Source: Plasmopara viticola
Taxonomy: Eukaryota > Oomycota > Peronosporomycetes > Peronosporales > Peronosporaceae
DNA: 64,000 nucleotides
NCBI GenBank assembly: GCA_001695595.3
Contig: MBPM02000042.1
Span: 372,001-436,000 of the forward strand
Reading direction: 5' to 3'
The position numbers and the translations under genes are program-made. The notes beneath the pieces were generated by a model. The model had not been told where the DNA came from and made no database searches. It was given only the letters and a program-made list of their open reading frames with translations. Below, piece after piece: positions 10,410-20,864 of this stretch; position 1 is the first letter of the stretch, and the number at the start of each line of letters is the position of its first letter.

Positions 10410-13400
10410 GGTCTTGGAAGTCTAAAGGGGGAGAGGATGCAGGTTAGAAAGAGGGTACGAGACACGCACGAGAGCACGAAGCGTACACGGAAGTGGGTGA
10501 TGAAAATGGGTCTTCGTCGAGGTCGTGTCGTGTGCTCTTTCTCTATGGCGGCTGGCGGCTGATTCTCTTAACCGTATTACCTCTCAAAAAAGATACATCC
10601 GATATGGGAGGAAGATACACGCCTCCTCGACATTTGCAACGGTTTTGACCGCTTATATTCTCATCGTTTTTAGTGAAGCTGAACATCTTATTATGACCCA
10701 AAGTGACCAATCACATTTGATCTAGCTCAAACCATATTGCTCCTTGGCAAATTCTTTTTTTGGAAAAGCCCAGATGTTGCACTACCTATTAGTGGATATT
10801 TTAATTGAAGGATTGCGAAGTTTACATAAAAGCAGTACACGGTCTGATGGCCAATGCTTGGAAGAAATAACTTGGTAAGGTAGAGTTTTTGTAGAGGTCT
10901 GAGTCTAATTTTACATCAAGTGGCAATTCATAACGTCAAACAGTCAGCGATCTTCGGCTCAGTAAGTTTAAACAAAGGTCAGAGATCTGATCTCACAAAT
11001 AACGAGCTACATTGCTGCAAGTGGGCTTCCAACAGTGCCTACTACGGCTTACACCACATCTTGATCGAAATATAGCATTTTAGATAGGATTAACATCTGC
11101 GGTTGAACATACTAGCTTCTAGGAGATGGCGGCTCTCTCGGCTTCGCAAATTCTATGAAATTCCGTCTTGGGGAGGTCCGTTGTGCACGCCAACCCACAT
11201 CTTTCCAGGACCGTAAGAAATGGTCAAACGATGTTTTATTTTCCAGTAAATAACCAGTAGAGTTTTACGAAAATATTCAAGCCCGATTTTTTATCGAAGT
11301 TCCCTTCCCATTTTATAGAAACTTTTTTGCTTATTTTTGCAAATCTAATTGCGTCCCTTGCCTTGCTAGTTAAGTTTGGCCGACTTTTTTGCGAAGTCAA
11401 GTAGCCTTCCTCTTAGGAAGTTTGGCTCCGAAGAAAAGGCCGAAAGGAGAAGATTTTTTCGAGCTTTTCCTCACCCGTATAAGAAGCTTTCGTGCTTCTA
11501 AGTGCTGGCGGAACTCGAGAATGTCTGAGTTCAATATACAGAAGGTCGTAGATGCGTGAACCACATTGCTGTTTAGGCAGTGATAGCTTTTGGACAAATA
11601 CAGCACTTCAGTGCTTACACTGCGCAGTCTTCTTTCGAGCACACGTTTGACCCCTTCCGGCTGACTATCCTTCATCATGAAAAGCTGACAAGGCAAGTGT
11701 TCACATTCGGTTTTCCATGCCGCTATTACAAATCATCGTGGTGTTAGCTCTCCCGAAACTCATCAATAATTTTAATATACCGGGCAGAGACTTTCTTTGA
11801 CCCTTAAAGTTAGCACTGTTCTTGCGTGGCCAGCAGGTTTTTCTTCCTTGAGATTTGAGATGGCCTTAAACTGCTTCCAAAGCACCCTAAATCTATATTT
11901 TTTTTCTGCCGAGAAGAGTTATTGTCGAGGCTGGCTATTTTTTTAATCGTTTTACGACCTCAAATATTGCCTTTGAAGACCTCAATTGGTTCTCAAAACT
12001 GACCCAGTTCCAACAAAGCGATTATGAACAAATATATTGTTATAGTATGTTTGTGTCAAAGTCCTGTTAGTTAAAGCAACTCGTGCTCTTCGACTTAACG
12101 TCGCCATTCAATGGCTCTCTTGGCACCACTAATCAATCCCATAGCATGCAATAGGCATTCAAACCGCCGTGAAGTGTATATTTTACTCCCTTGATAGTAG
12201 CGTGAAGTGCAATTTCTATTTCCTTGTCAGTAGCAATTAATCAAATCGAGTGCACTATGCAGAGTATATTCGTACTTATTTTTATGCAACACGTCCTTCT
12301 TTACTTTGCAGGGGGCCATCTTGACCTCCTTCACTCAAAAGCTTAAGATTTGATTTTACCTACCTTGAGGTTCACCAATCTGGACCCCGTAGCAGGTGCT
12401 TTTATTGGAACCAGTGTTGCTTGGTCCATATATTCTAAACTTTGCTCGTTTTGAATTCCGACATTGCGATGCGTTTGAGCTGCTCAGTAACAGGGGTTGC
12501 TGCAAATGCAGCCGCCTGCTCAGACACGTAATGACCACCAATTTATCAGTCCGCGCAAATTGCACGTTTAACGAATAAGAGTGGGAAATCGAAATCTGCA
12601 ACAAAGGCTGAAGCTATTGATTGCAACAGCGAATTGAGTCACGTCTTTCGATCCTTTAGAATCCCTTTCTTTGATATATCATCGTGCATACCGGTATTGA
12701 TACCGATAGAGCATCTAGTTTTTTTCGCGAGAAACCAGGTTACTAAGACCGTTCCAACTATACTGAATACTTGGAGCGCTTGGCCACAACATGAGTCGTC
12801 CAGACGTCGTCAAAGTCAGTTTCTTCGTCCTGCGCGCAAAAACGGATCTCTTTTGGATAGCCGTCAACCCATTCTAAACTCATACGTCAGGATAGTACGT
12901 AGAAAATATGATAAAGGAATGTAGACGCGCACCTTTGGTAGCAGCCTTATCACTTTTAGCCCCCGTCTATGGCAGCGCCCCCTCTCCAAGCAACTTGTTC
13001 GTTGTCCGTGGCATCGACCACGCTTTGTGTCGGCAATCGACATCCTCGTTGGTACTATTGCGGCGCCGATTTCCCATTTTATTTATGAAAACGAAAGATC
13101 GACCGAAACTCGGTACAATTTTAGAACTTACTCAATTTTAGCTACGACTTTGCTTTTTTACATTCGCCATATCTACTATGGCCACCAATATTCATCTAGT
13201 TTGCACAGAGCTTGCTGTTTGCGAGCATACGCAACTTGATAGCTCCACACTATACTGGTGGGCGGCGGAGGTTACTGATTACATCGATTCGCCCTATTCA
13301 CAATCGGCGTCCACTATTTTAATCAGTTGCGCAGTATGGCCATATTGTAGGGCTATCGATTTCGGTCAGCCTTCTGGTCCTTTTTTGTGCATTAACAAAC

Positions 13401-13878
13401 AGAGTTCGGAAAGTAGAAGGTTATGCCAAAAGCCGGTACTGAGATAGGTTATAACCAAGAGTGAGTTTATGACATTGATTGCGAGCGGAGGTAGGAGCAA
13501 CAATTGTGATTGGTCCATATTTATCAAGAATCAAGCAGCAAGCCGATAAGTGGTCTGAAGAGAGGAAATGATTCGCGCCCTCTACCACGTACAGTATCTC
13601 GTAATCAATCTTCTGCAATATAAACGCAATGGCATCGCAGCATCATTAATGGTTGACGTCAACATCAGCATCATCCTCGCAAAGTTTATGCCATTCCTCT
13701 CGCAGTCGTGCACATATGTTCTTTTTGATGATGCCACCGTATTTTCCTTGCCCGTTTTTCCTACCATACAGCATCTTCACGTCCTCTGTCACGCAACCCT
13801 TTCTAATCCACCTGGCTATGCATCCTCTGAAACTGCCTATCTCAATCTGTTTACTTGCAATAGTTCAGTAAAGACATC
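10410..13878. other. 3.5-kb gene-poor gap with weak retroelement residue
   Basis: The first ~150 bp is the promoter side of the CNOT4-like gene; reversed, it contains TTCATCACCCACTTCC near 10491-10508, which is Inr-FPR-like. The rest is AT-rich with only short accidental ORFs. On the minus strand at about 12085-12160 a short frame reads FECLLHAMGLISGAKRA, which loosely resembles the reverse-transcriptase block before the YxDD box of gypsy elements (WLVMPxGLxxAP). This is weak and may be chance. I found no tRNA, rRNA or intact gene. Confidence 0.4.
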
Positions 13879-13898
13879 GCTCATTCGCCCACTTACCC
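13879..13898 (+). promoter_or_regulatory. Oomycete Inr-FPR core promoter of the lipid-kinase gene
   Basis: GCTCATTCG followed by CCCACTTACCC matches the oomycete Inr-FPR supra-motif (GCTCATTYYNCAWTTTNYY) closely. It lies about 70 nt upstream of the ATG at 13952, the normal spacing, and supports that start codon rather than the upstream in-frame TTG. Confidence 0.7.
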
Positions 13899-13951
13899 GC
13901 TAAGACTCAAGTACCAGCTCATAATTGCACCGTCGCAACAGTTCCTTCCCC

Positions 13952-15949
13952 ATGGCGGTGCTTTCAACGCTCGCCAGTGACGACGCGCTCGAGTACGCCG
14001 AGCCTGTAAAGATCATAGAAGACGAGAACCATCTGTTTGACGAGCCCCAATCGACCGAAGACGACAGCGATGAGGACGACGTGACCAAGGGCAAGCGGGA
14101 TTCGAGCGCTACGCTTGCCAGTAGCGACGGCGAGGGTCTTACGAATAAAGACCAGGAACTCATTCGTAGCATGTGCGAGCGCATAATGCAAGAAGCGTCG
14201 AGCCGTTCGGCACGATTCTCCTTCCGACGGGCCTCGACTGTATCGGTGCCTATGAATGGTTTTGTGCTTAAGAACGACTTGCAGCTTCGCGACAGCAACG
14301 AGGAACGCTCGAGTCTTCAGCTAAAGCGCTCCAAGAGCTGGGCTGGCTGGCCTCAACGTGAAGCTGCGCTCGAAGCAATGGAGAATCGTCAAGTGCGTTT
14401 TCGTTTCTCTACCACGGCAGCTACCCGCGATATCGTGTGTGACCAAGACTCGCCTTGTCTTGGTGAGTTTCCCGAGCAGTGTATCATGACAGCGCCGATG
14501 GACATGCAGTTAGGCACGGTCTGGCGTCACATGACCGTCCAAGTAGACCACAACGGCGTCAATTGTGAGCGCGTCTCACTCTTTCGCAAGATAAACAAAG
14601 CAATTTGTATTGCCAAGGATGATTTGATCGCTGCGTCGCTCACTCCGGGCAGTACGACAAGTGTGGACGTGGAGTACATGCTCCCTGGTCGAGGGAACGA
14701 AGAGCACCAGCTGATGCGTCGGTACTGTACCAAGACCATGCGGTTTAGTGACGAAGCGACCGCTTCCAAGTTTGTGACTTCTGTACGGTTATATGTCAAG
14801 TGGATGGCACGTGTCCCAGAGCATGTGACACGGCGGATCAAAGTCGTGGTGAACCCCCACTCGGGTCGACGTCGTGGACGCCAGGTCTGGGAACACTGGA
14901 GACCCTTGCTAGAACGCGCTGGGATTCAATGCGACGTCGAGGAGACACAATACAGTGGACATGCGCGTGATATTGGTGCAAAATTTGACTTGGACCTCAA
15001 GTATGAAGCGATTGTATTTGTTGGAGGCGACGGCACTGTGAATGAGTTTATAAATGGCGTGTTTTCTCGAGAGGAGAGTGTGTGGCGCACGCTAGTTGCG
15101 ACGACGCCAGTGTCACTCATTTGCGCCGGTACGGACAATGCTTTTGGTAAAGGCGTGGGTACACCTACCCACGCGTCGGCCGTCTATTGTATCATTAAAC
15201 GCAAGATCCGTCCACTCGATGTATTGGCCTGCGAAACCAGTCACGAAGATGGCACTACTCTTTTAGAGTTTGCCTGTACTGGTGTGAGCTACGGTATTGG
15301 CTCGGATATTGCCGTCGAATCCGAGGCGACACGATGGCTTAATGTGCATCGATATACCTATTTGAAGATCAAGCGTGGCTTGATTGCACCACACAAGCAC
15401 GAGGCTAAGCTTAGTTACGTCCTGTCGGACACGATACCGGTAAATCCCGAGACGGGCAAACAGATTCTGCGCACATATTACGAAATTCTGAACGAGACTG
15501 AAGACGGCCCGCATCGCGCGGAGCGCTGCAGTATCTACGACGACTCAGAGGTGTCTGCGAAACAGTGGAAGGGCGACGCTGAGCAAATTTTTCACCCTGC
15601 CCGCGAGGAAAAGTATGCAGGCAAGTGGCAGAGCATCACGTCAGAACTGACGTCAGCTGGTGGCTCAAATGTGTACTTTGAAGCCAAGTATTCTCATCCC
15701 TCCGATGGCAATATCGATTTGATCTACTCTCGTAAAGGCAACCTAATCCAGACAGCAAAGGTCGCCGCGCGCTATTTAAACAAAACATTTCTCAAGTCGG
15801 AATTGGTGGGGTACTACAAGGTCAAGGCCTTGGTGATTGAACCTATCGTGGAGGATGTTTTGAATGTAGACGGTGAAGTACTTGCTGGACCAGGTCCGTT
15901 TCGCATCGAGGTCGTGCCTCAATTGCTGCGCGTGCTGTCTGAAAAATGA
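13952..15949 (+). CDS. Sphingosine/ceramide/diacylglycerol kinase-like lipid kinase
   Basis: This is a single-exon gene of 665 residues; the ATG at 13952 is the first after the core promoter. Residues ~1-130 are acidic and Ser-rich. Residues ~170-290 resemble the PH-like N-terminal module of ceramide and sphingosine kinases. The catalytic DAGK domain begins at IKVVVNPHSGRRRG (about 296), has the nucleotide-binding GGDGTVNEFINGV (about 358) and the PVSLICAGTDNAFGKGVG strand (about 392). It ends with the family C-terminal DGE (about 640) in a beta-rich lobe. The enzyme should phosphorylate a sphingoid base, ceramide or diacylglycerol with ATP at a membrane; sequence alone does not tell me which lipid. 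No frameshift or missing catalytic block is seen. Confidence 0.85.
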   Translation: MAVLSTLASDDALEYAEPVKIIEDENHLFDEPQSTEDDSDEDDVTKGKRDSSATLASSDGEGLTNKDQELIRSMCERIMQEASSRSARFSFRRASTVSVPMNGFVLKNDLQLRDSNEERSSLQLKRSKSWAGWPQREAALEAMENRQVRFRFSTTAATRDIVCDQDSPCLGEFPEQCIMTAPMDMQLGTVWRHMTVQVDHNGVNCERVSLFRKINKAICIAKDDLIAASLTPGSTTSVDVEYMLPGRGNEEHQLMRRYCTKTMRFSDEATASKFVTSVRLYVKWMARVPEHVTRRIKVVVNPHSGRRRGRQVWEHWRPLLERAGIQCDVEETQYSGHARDIGAKFDLDLKYEAIVFVGGDGTVNEFINGVFSREESVWRTLVATTPVSLICAGTDNAFGKGVGTPTHASAVYCIIKRKIRPLDVLACETSHEDGTTLLEFACTGVSYGIGSDIAVESEATRWLNVHRYTYLKIKRGLIAPHKHEAKLSYVLSDTIPVNPETGKQILRTYYEILNETEDGPHRAERCSIYDDSEVSAKQWKGDAEQIFHPAREEKYAGKWQSITSELTSAGGSNVYFEAKYSHPSDGNIDLIYSRKGNLIQTAKVAARYLNKTFLKSELVGYYKVKALVIEPIVEDVLNVDGEVLAGPGPFRIEVVPQLLRVLSEK

Positions 15950-18132
15950 AAGAGTGACTGATCAAAATCAAGATTTGAAAAAACCGTAGTGGCGTCGGTA
16001 TCGTTAGTGACCAAGAGTGAGGTAAATGCACGTGACAATTGAAGAACTCGCACTCGTTAACTAGGCATCGGTGGAAGTGCCTAGTGCCGTAGGAGAGTAA
16101 CTTTGATGTGAATGAATGCTTTTGATTACATGAATAAAGGTTGGAGCATCTGCCCGAGTTACGTAACCTGAGACCTTACACTATCTTTCTGTTAAATTTG
16201 TAGTGTGTCGAAGAGTGTTTGTCATTACTCACCCGCTGGTGACGTTTTGTTACTAAACGCGAAGCACATGACTGATAGATTAAGTGAATTGCAATGCAAA
16301 TTACTCGTGAAATAGACGATAAGGTTACACATTTCCAACAAGATAAGGGGGCATAATGAATCAATCTCGACCATGGTTGACGTCATTGATGAAGTGTGGT
16401 GCGAAAAGCATACTTCTTTGTTTATACGATGTTATCGCGCTAAACCTATCAGCATAATTATTCGCCGAATGACAGCTCAATAGTTTACACGATCTTTTTG
16501 GACGTGATGACGCGGCAATTCCGTCAATATCAAAACTCCTACTCTAATTTTTGTGCAGCTCATTTTGTTACCCTTCTATGCATTAAGCGACTCTTGCATT
16601 TTACATCGTAGGCATATTTGCACGCAAAAAAAGCCTCGATAAGCTTTCGTGTTGGCTTTACTGCCGGCACATTTTGATACGTTTGCCTTCCTACAAGCAT
16701 CATTAGTGCAAAGGAAAGCCCACTGTCATGTTTCTAAATTTTGTGTCTTCTGCTTTAATTCTGCGTCCAATTGTTATTGAATTATAGCAAATTTTGGTTT
16801 ATCTGAGGGGTGCCTGTCTTGGGTAGCATGCTGTCATTGTCGTCGAAAGCGCCATCAAAGACACGACTACACGCTTGGCGTCGTTCTATAGGCGTCCTTT
16901 TATAGATATAAATTAATGACAGAATTACGCATTGGTCCAATGAGCAACTTCTTGCTACGCTATCCTGTTATCCGAATGTCGTCTAAAATTCCTCGACCTT
17001 ACAACGTACAAATAGAAAAGCCAGTTGTGCTAATTAATCAGTATGGCTACGCTCGCGGTGACCTTTCAGCTTACATGAAAATCCTTTCGAGGCGCCAAGT
17101 TAGGTTGGCACTATATCGGTTTTAACTGGCCGTGTCCAGTTTCAGAGTACCGTTACACAAGCAAACAATTTTTGTCCGTGTAATTGCGCGACTCGCAAAA
17201 GTCATAGGTTTCATAGCATGTGATCAAACAGGAGGGCGCGACCACGTGTATCACAGTTTCGTGTATGCAGAGGTATGCACTCTTATCTGGCACGAAATTA
17301 CAAAGCAGTACAATTTAGTCCGTGCAGCCTAAATCAGCGTTATGCTAACACGATACGATTGAAGCGCGTCCACTACACCGATTAGGATTTTAGGTATCCA
17401 AAGATCTTTTTGACAGTACACTTTATATAAAAAATTCTCCTTTCGCTTCGTCTGGATTTGCTTCGCTACGGCAACTAACTGCAAAGCGTGCGCTTGACAG
17501 GAGGCACGCCACCTTGTCAATTAAAGGTAAGGCTGTGCTTGTAGGTCCTACAACTTGACATGAAGCGAGGTAGAGCCTGTCGGTTATGTAGCCATGTGAA
17601 GAGGCCGCCTTGTAGAAATTATAAGACTAGTCGCATCCATTCTTGGGGTTTCGGACGCGAGGTTTTTTAGCAGCAGCGCAGACGATTCGGTTTTCTATGC
17701 TTCGTCGTCACATCGTGCGTCGTCTTCACCAATAGAAGCACGTGATTGGCGCAGGGGTAGGGAAGCTAGCAACAAGGGGGCTTAAGCTAAGAAGGCCTCG
17801 CGTACGACGGATAGACGAACGTCCAGTTCGGATTGTTGCGCTGGCCAAACGCCACCTGGCGCGCTCAAGAGAGGAATCACAAAGCCCTTCGACATCTGGT
17901 CCGCTATTTGTGACACGAAGTCGCTCTCTTGCTCCATTCGGTAGAGGCCGCGCCCTCCTATAGTGACGGGGTACGTGTGTGTGTGTGTGTGTGAGTGTCT
18001 CGGTATGCAAGAGAAACGCGTTCCTATCCGCGTCTTCAAAGCAGCAAGATTCACTTGCAAACGGTCCATTGACGTTTCTATTTGTCGTGTCTTTTGTCCT
18101 AGCTAGCACTAGATCGCAGCTTTCGTGTCAAG
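15950..18132. other. 2.2-kb gap between two plus-strand genes
   Basis: The 3' region of the lipid-kinase gene has an AATAAA near 16133. The middle is AT-rich with no supported gene; the two short plus-strand ORFs at about 16916-17330 have no recognisable content. From about 17650 base composition shifts towards the gene-like pattern, and a (GT)n microsatellite of roughly ten units lies at 17974-17993 in the probable 5' untranslated region of the kinase gene. Confidence 0.5.
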
Positions 18133-18207
18133 GTATGTTATGTTTTATCCTTCTCCTGCATCTGCCCCTCTGGCTTGAAGCTAAGTGCTCACGAGTCTTG
18201 TTGCCAG
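18133..18207 (+). other. Probable intron in the 5' untranslated region
   Basis: AAG|GTATGT at 18133 and TTGCCAG at 18201-18207 bound a 75-nt stretch with normal oomycete splice signals, ending 8 nt before the ATG at 18216. If it is spliced, the upstream in-frame extension beginning MLCFILLLHLPLW, which mimics a signal peptide, is not translated. That is why I start the kinase at 18216. Confidence 0.55.
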
Positions 18208-18215
18208 TGTCCACA

Positions 18216-20864
18216 ATGTCGTTTCGATTTCCACGATGGGGGCGAAAAAAGAATAAAAACAAAGAGCCCAGTGGCAACAAGTACCACCCTAATGGTGCAA
18301 CGGGTACTACAGGTGTACCGCGCGGTCCACCGTCTGCACCTGGACGTACGTATAGCAACGGTTCCGAGTACCAGGGACAACAGTCGTGGCAATCGAATGG
18401 TACCATGCCCCCGGCACCAGCGTCAGCCGACTCCCAGCAATCAGTCCAGCGTGCGGCCGCGCTGCCGTTCTCGCATCCACTCTATGCAATGGATAGTGAA
18501 GGTATGATCCACTTGAAAGCCACGGGGAAAGGCTTGGACGACACGGACTTGGCAGTCCATCAAGACGAGATCATTAATACTGTCGTCAAGTATGTGCAAG
18601 ATTCGATGCGAAAGGAATTGAGCTTTCAAGAAGCGTTCATTCCGGCCACGAGTACGGCGGACACACCTGTGAAAGCCAATGTCTTTGTCTCTCGAAACTA
18701 CGAGACGTGCAAGAAACTCCTGGTCTTTGTGGCCGTGAGTCGCGGATTGTACCCAGGATTATGGAGCCGTGGCCTCGTCTTACACGCTGGCGTCAAGAGT
18801 GGCAGCATGCTCGAGTATTTTCGAAAAGCCATGGACGAAGGGTATGGCGTGATTGTAGCGAATCCGAATAAAAACGTCATTGTCTTGCGCGACGGGAAAC
18901 AGCGCGTCCAAATTCCAGGCTCGTCGAGTCCCGAGGAACACATGGATTCGCTCTGGGATGCCTACATTGCGCGCTCGGCCGCCCGCCGCGTCTACTTTCT
19001 CGGTTACTCGTACGGCGGCGTGTTGATCAAATACCTCCTTCAATCCCGTGGGGATCAATTGATGCGTCGCAATGGAGCCATTGCCCTCATTGAGTCCAGT
19101 CATCGAATTGAAGATGGCGACTCGCAATCGGTCAAATCGATCTTGGCACACCGTACCATGTATTGGGAAAGCAACGATCAATTGTTCCAGACCAAATTGG
19201 ACGGCGACGCACCCCATCGTACCGGGTGTACCTGTCTCTCCGCTGGACGCCCACCCCGAGCACACGCGAATCATTACTACGTCACGGCATTTTGCATTAA
19301 CAAGATTCAAGATGCCTTGTTCCGGTTCTTAGATACGCGCGACGCCACGACGTACGTGGCGGGCGAGAAACCGGTACCGGAACCCCCGGCGTCGGCCCCC
19401 GTTCTCGGTGGTACAAGTCCCCCGGTACCCCACATGAACCGACAAGAGTCGAATCGACGCGACGCCAACAATTCCAAAATGGGCAATAGTGAGAAACACT
19501 GCAACCTCTGTCTCTTTCACTTTACGCTCTTTGACCGTCGGCACCATTGCCGCATGTGCCACCGGGCCGTCTGCAATGCGTGTTCCCGCGACCGGCTCTT
19601 TCTACCGGGGTCCAGTACCGCGCAACGGGTGTGTACCGAGTGTGCCACGGAAGGCCCTCGTCCGAACCAAGCGCCGGCCCAGCCCTTGCCAATGTACCCG
19701 CGGCTCAATCGAACGGCCAGTGACGCCGTGACGACGACGAATTCGTCCGTGGACATGTCGCAAGCCCGACAGCGCTCCGACACGCAAATGTCGAACCAAG
19801 GACGGTCGGAATCCAATGCCCAACCGCCACAGAATTCCAAACTCAGTGTCGAAGATTTCGATCTCCTCAAAGTGATTGGCAAGGGCGCGTTTGGGAAAGT
19901 CATGCTCGTGCGCAAAAAAGTCCCCGACGGGGCGTCGAACCCCAATGCGATCTATGCCATGAAAGTGTTGAAAAAAGCCTCCGTGTTTGCGAAAAACCAA
20001 GTCGAACATACGAAATCCGAACGTCGGATCTTGCGGGACATTGACCACCCGTTCGTCGTGCGCTTGCGCTACGCGTTTCAGAACGAAGACAAATTGTACC
20101 TCGTGATGGATTATTACAATGGCGGGTCGTTGTTTTTCCACTTGCGGAAATCGCGCAAGTTTTCGGAAAAACGGGCGCGGTTCTATGCCGCGCAATTGCT
20201 CATGTCCATGTCCCACTTGCACGACTTGAACATTGCGTACCGGGATTTGAAACTCGAGAATATTTTAATGGACGAAAAGGGCTTTATTGCCTTGACGGAT
20301 TTTGGCTTGTCGAAAGAAAACGTCGATGTCCCGGACGGGGCCAAGACGTTTTGTGGGACGGCCGAGTACATTGCGCCCGAGTTGTTGAAAGGCTTGCCGT
20401 ACGGCAAAGCCGTCGATTGGTGGGGCTTTGGGACGCTCTTGTACGAAATGATGACGGGCCAGACGCCGTTTTTCGACCGCAATCGAAAGCGCATGTTTCA
20501 CAACATTTTGCACCGCGACGTCGTGTTTACGCAAGCGTTCTCGGAAGATGCCAAGGATCTCTTGACGGGGCTACTCCGTCGCGATCCGGCTAAACGCTTG
20601 GGCTCTGGGCCGTCCGGTGTGCAAGAGATTATGGACCATCCATTCTTTGCAAGCATTGATTTCGACAAGTTGCTGAAACGCGAGATGGACCCGCCGTTCA
20701 AACCGGTCGTGAATAGTGAAGCCGATACGGGCAATGTCGCGAACATTTTCACCCGTGAAATGGCGCGGGATTCCCCCGTGACGCAAGAGTTGGGGGCCAC
20801 GCATCGTGCGCAAGCGCACTTTGATGGGTTTACGTACATGCCGGGGAATGAACACTTGAATTGA
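18216..20864 (+). CDS. Arb2-domain / FYVE zinc finger / AGC-type protein kinase fusion
   Basis: A single coding exon of 882 residues. Residues ~85-375 form an Arb2/FAM172-like alpha/beta-hydrolase domain: GLWSRGLVL, AMDEGYGVIVANPN, GSSSPEEHMDSLWD and the nucleophile-elbow GYSYGG near 263. Residues ~425-480 are a FYVE finger (CNLC, RRHHCRMCHRAVCNAC, RVCTEC), whose RRHHCR patch binds phosphatidylinositol 3-phosphate. Residues ~547-811 are an AGC Ser/Thr kinase with GKGAFGKV, YAMKVLKK, YRDLKLEN, TDFGLSKE, activation-loop TFCGTAEYIAPE and DWWGFG. The tail has the AGC hydrophobic motif FDGFTY near 868, so PDK1-type regulation is likely. All catalytic residues are present. I infer recruitment to endosomal PI3P. 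Arb2 domains in other eukaryotes act in RNA silencing or splicing, so its role here is open. Confidence 0.92.
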   Translation: MSFRFPRWGRKKNKNKEPSGNKYHPNGATGTTGVPRGPPSAPGRTYSNGSEYQGQQSWQSNGTMPPAPASADSQQSVQRAAALPFSHPLYAMDSEGMIHLKATGKGLDDTDLAVHQDEIINTVVKYVQDSMRKELSFQEAFIPATSTADTPVKANVFVSRNYETCKKLLVFVAVSRGLYPGLWSRGLVLHAGVKSGSMLEYFRKAMDEGYGVIVANPNKNVIVLRDGKQRVQIPGSSSPEEHMDSLWDAYIARSAARRVYFLGYSYGGVLIKYLLQSRGDQLMRRNGAIALIESSHRIEDGDSQSVKSILAHRTMYWESNDQLFQTKLDGDAPHRTGCTCLSAGRPPRAHANHYYVTAFCINKIQDALFRFLDTRDATTYVAGEKPVPEPPASAPVLGGTSPPVPHMNRQESNRRDANNSKMGNSEKHCNLCLFHFTLFDRRHHCRMCHRAVCNACSRDRLFLPGSSTAQRVCTECATEGPRPNQAPAQPLPMYPRLNRTASDAVTTTNSSVDMSQARQRSDTQMSNQGRSESNAQPPQNSKLSVEDFDLLKVIGKGAFGKVMLVRKKVPDGASNPNAIYAMKVLKKASVFAKNQVEHTKSERRILRDIDHPFVVRLRYAFQNEDKLYLVMDYYNGGSLFFHLRKSRKFSEKRARFYAAQLLMSMSHLHDLNIAYRDLKLENILMDEKGFIALTDFGLSKENVDVPDGAKTFCGTAEYIAPELLKGLPYGKAVDWWGFGTLLYEMMTGQTPFFDRNRKRMFHNILHRDVVFTQAFSEDAKDLLTGLLRRDPAKRLGSGPSGVQEIMDHPFFASIDFDKLLKREMDPPFKPVVNSEADTGNVANIFTREMARDSPVTQELGATHRAQAHFDGFTYMPGNEHLN

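Noticed and set aside
17974..17993. Short (GT)n array considered as a regulatory element
   Set aside because: An ordinary microsatellite in a likely untranslated leader; nothing points to function.
19602..20222. 206-residue minus-strand ORF
   Set aside because: Antisense shadow of the FYVE-kinase region, an effect of its GC-rich codon use.
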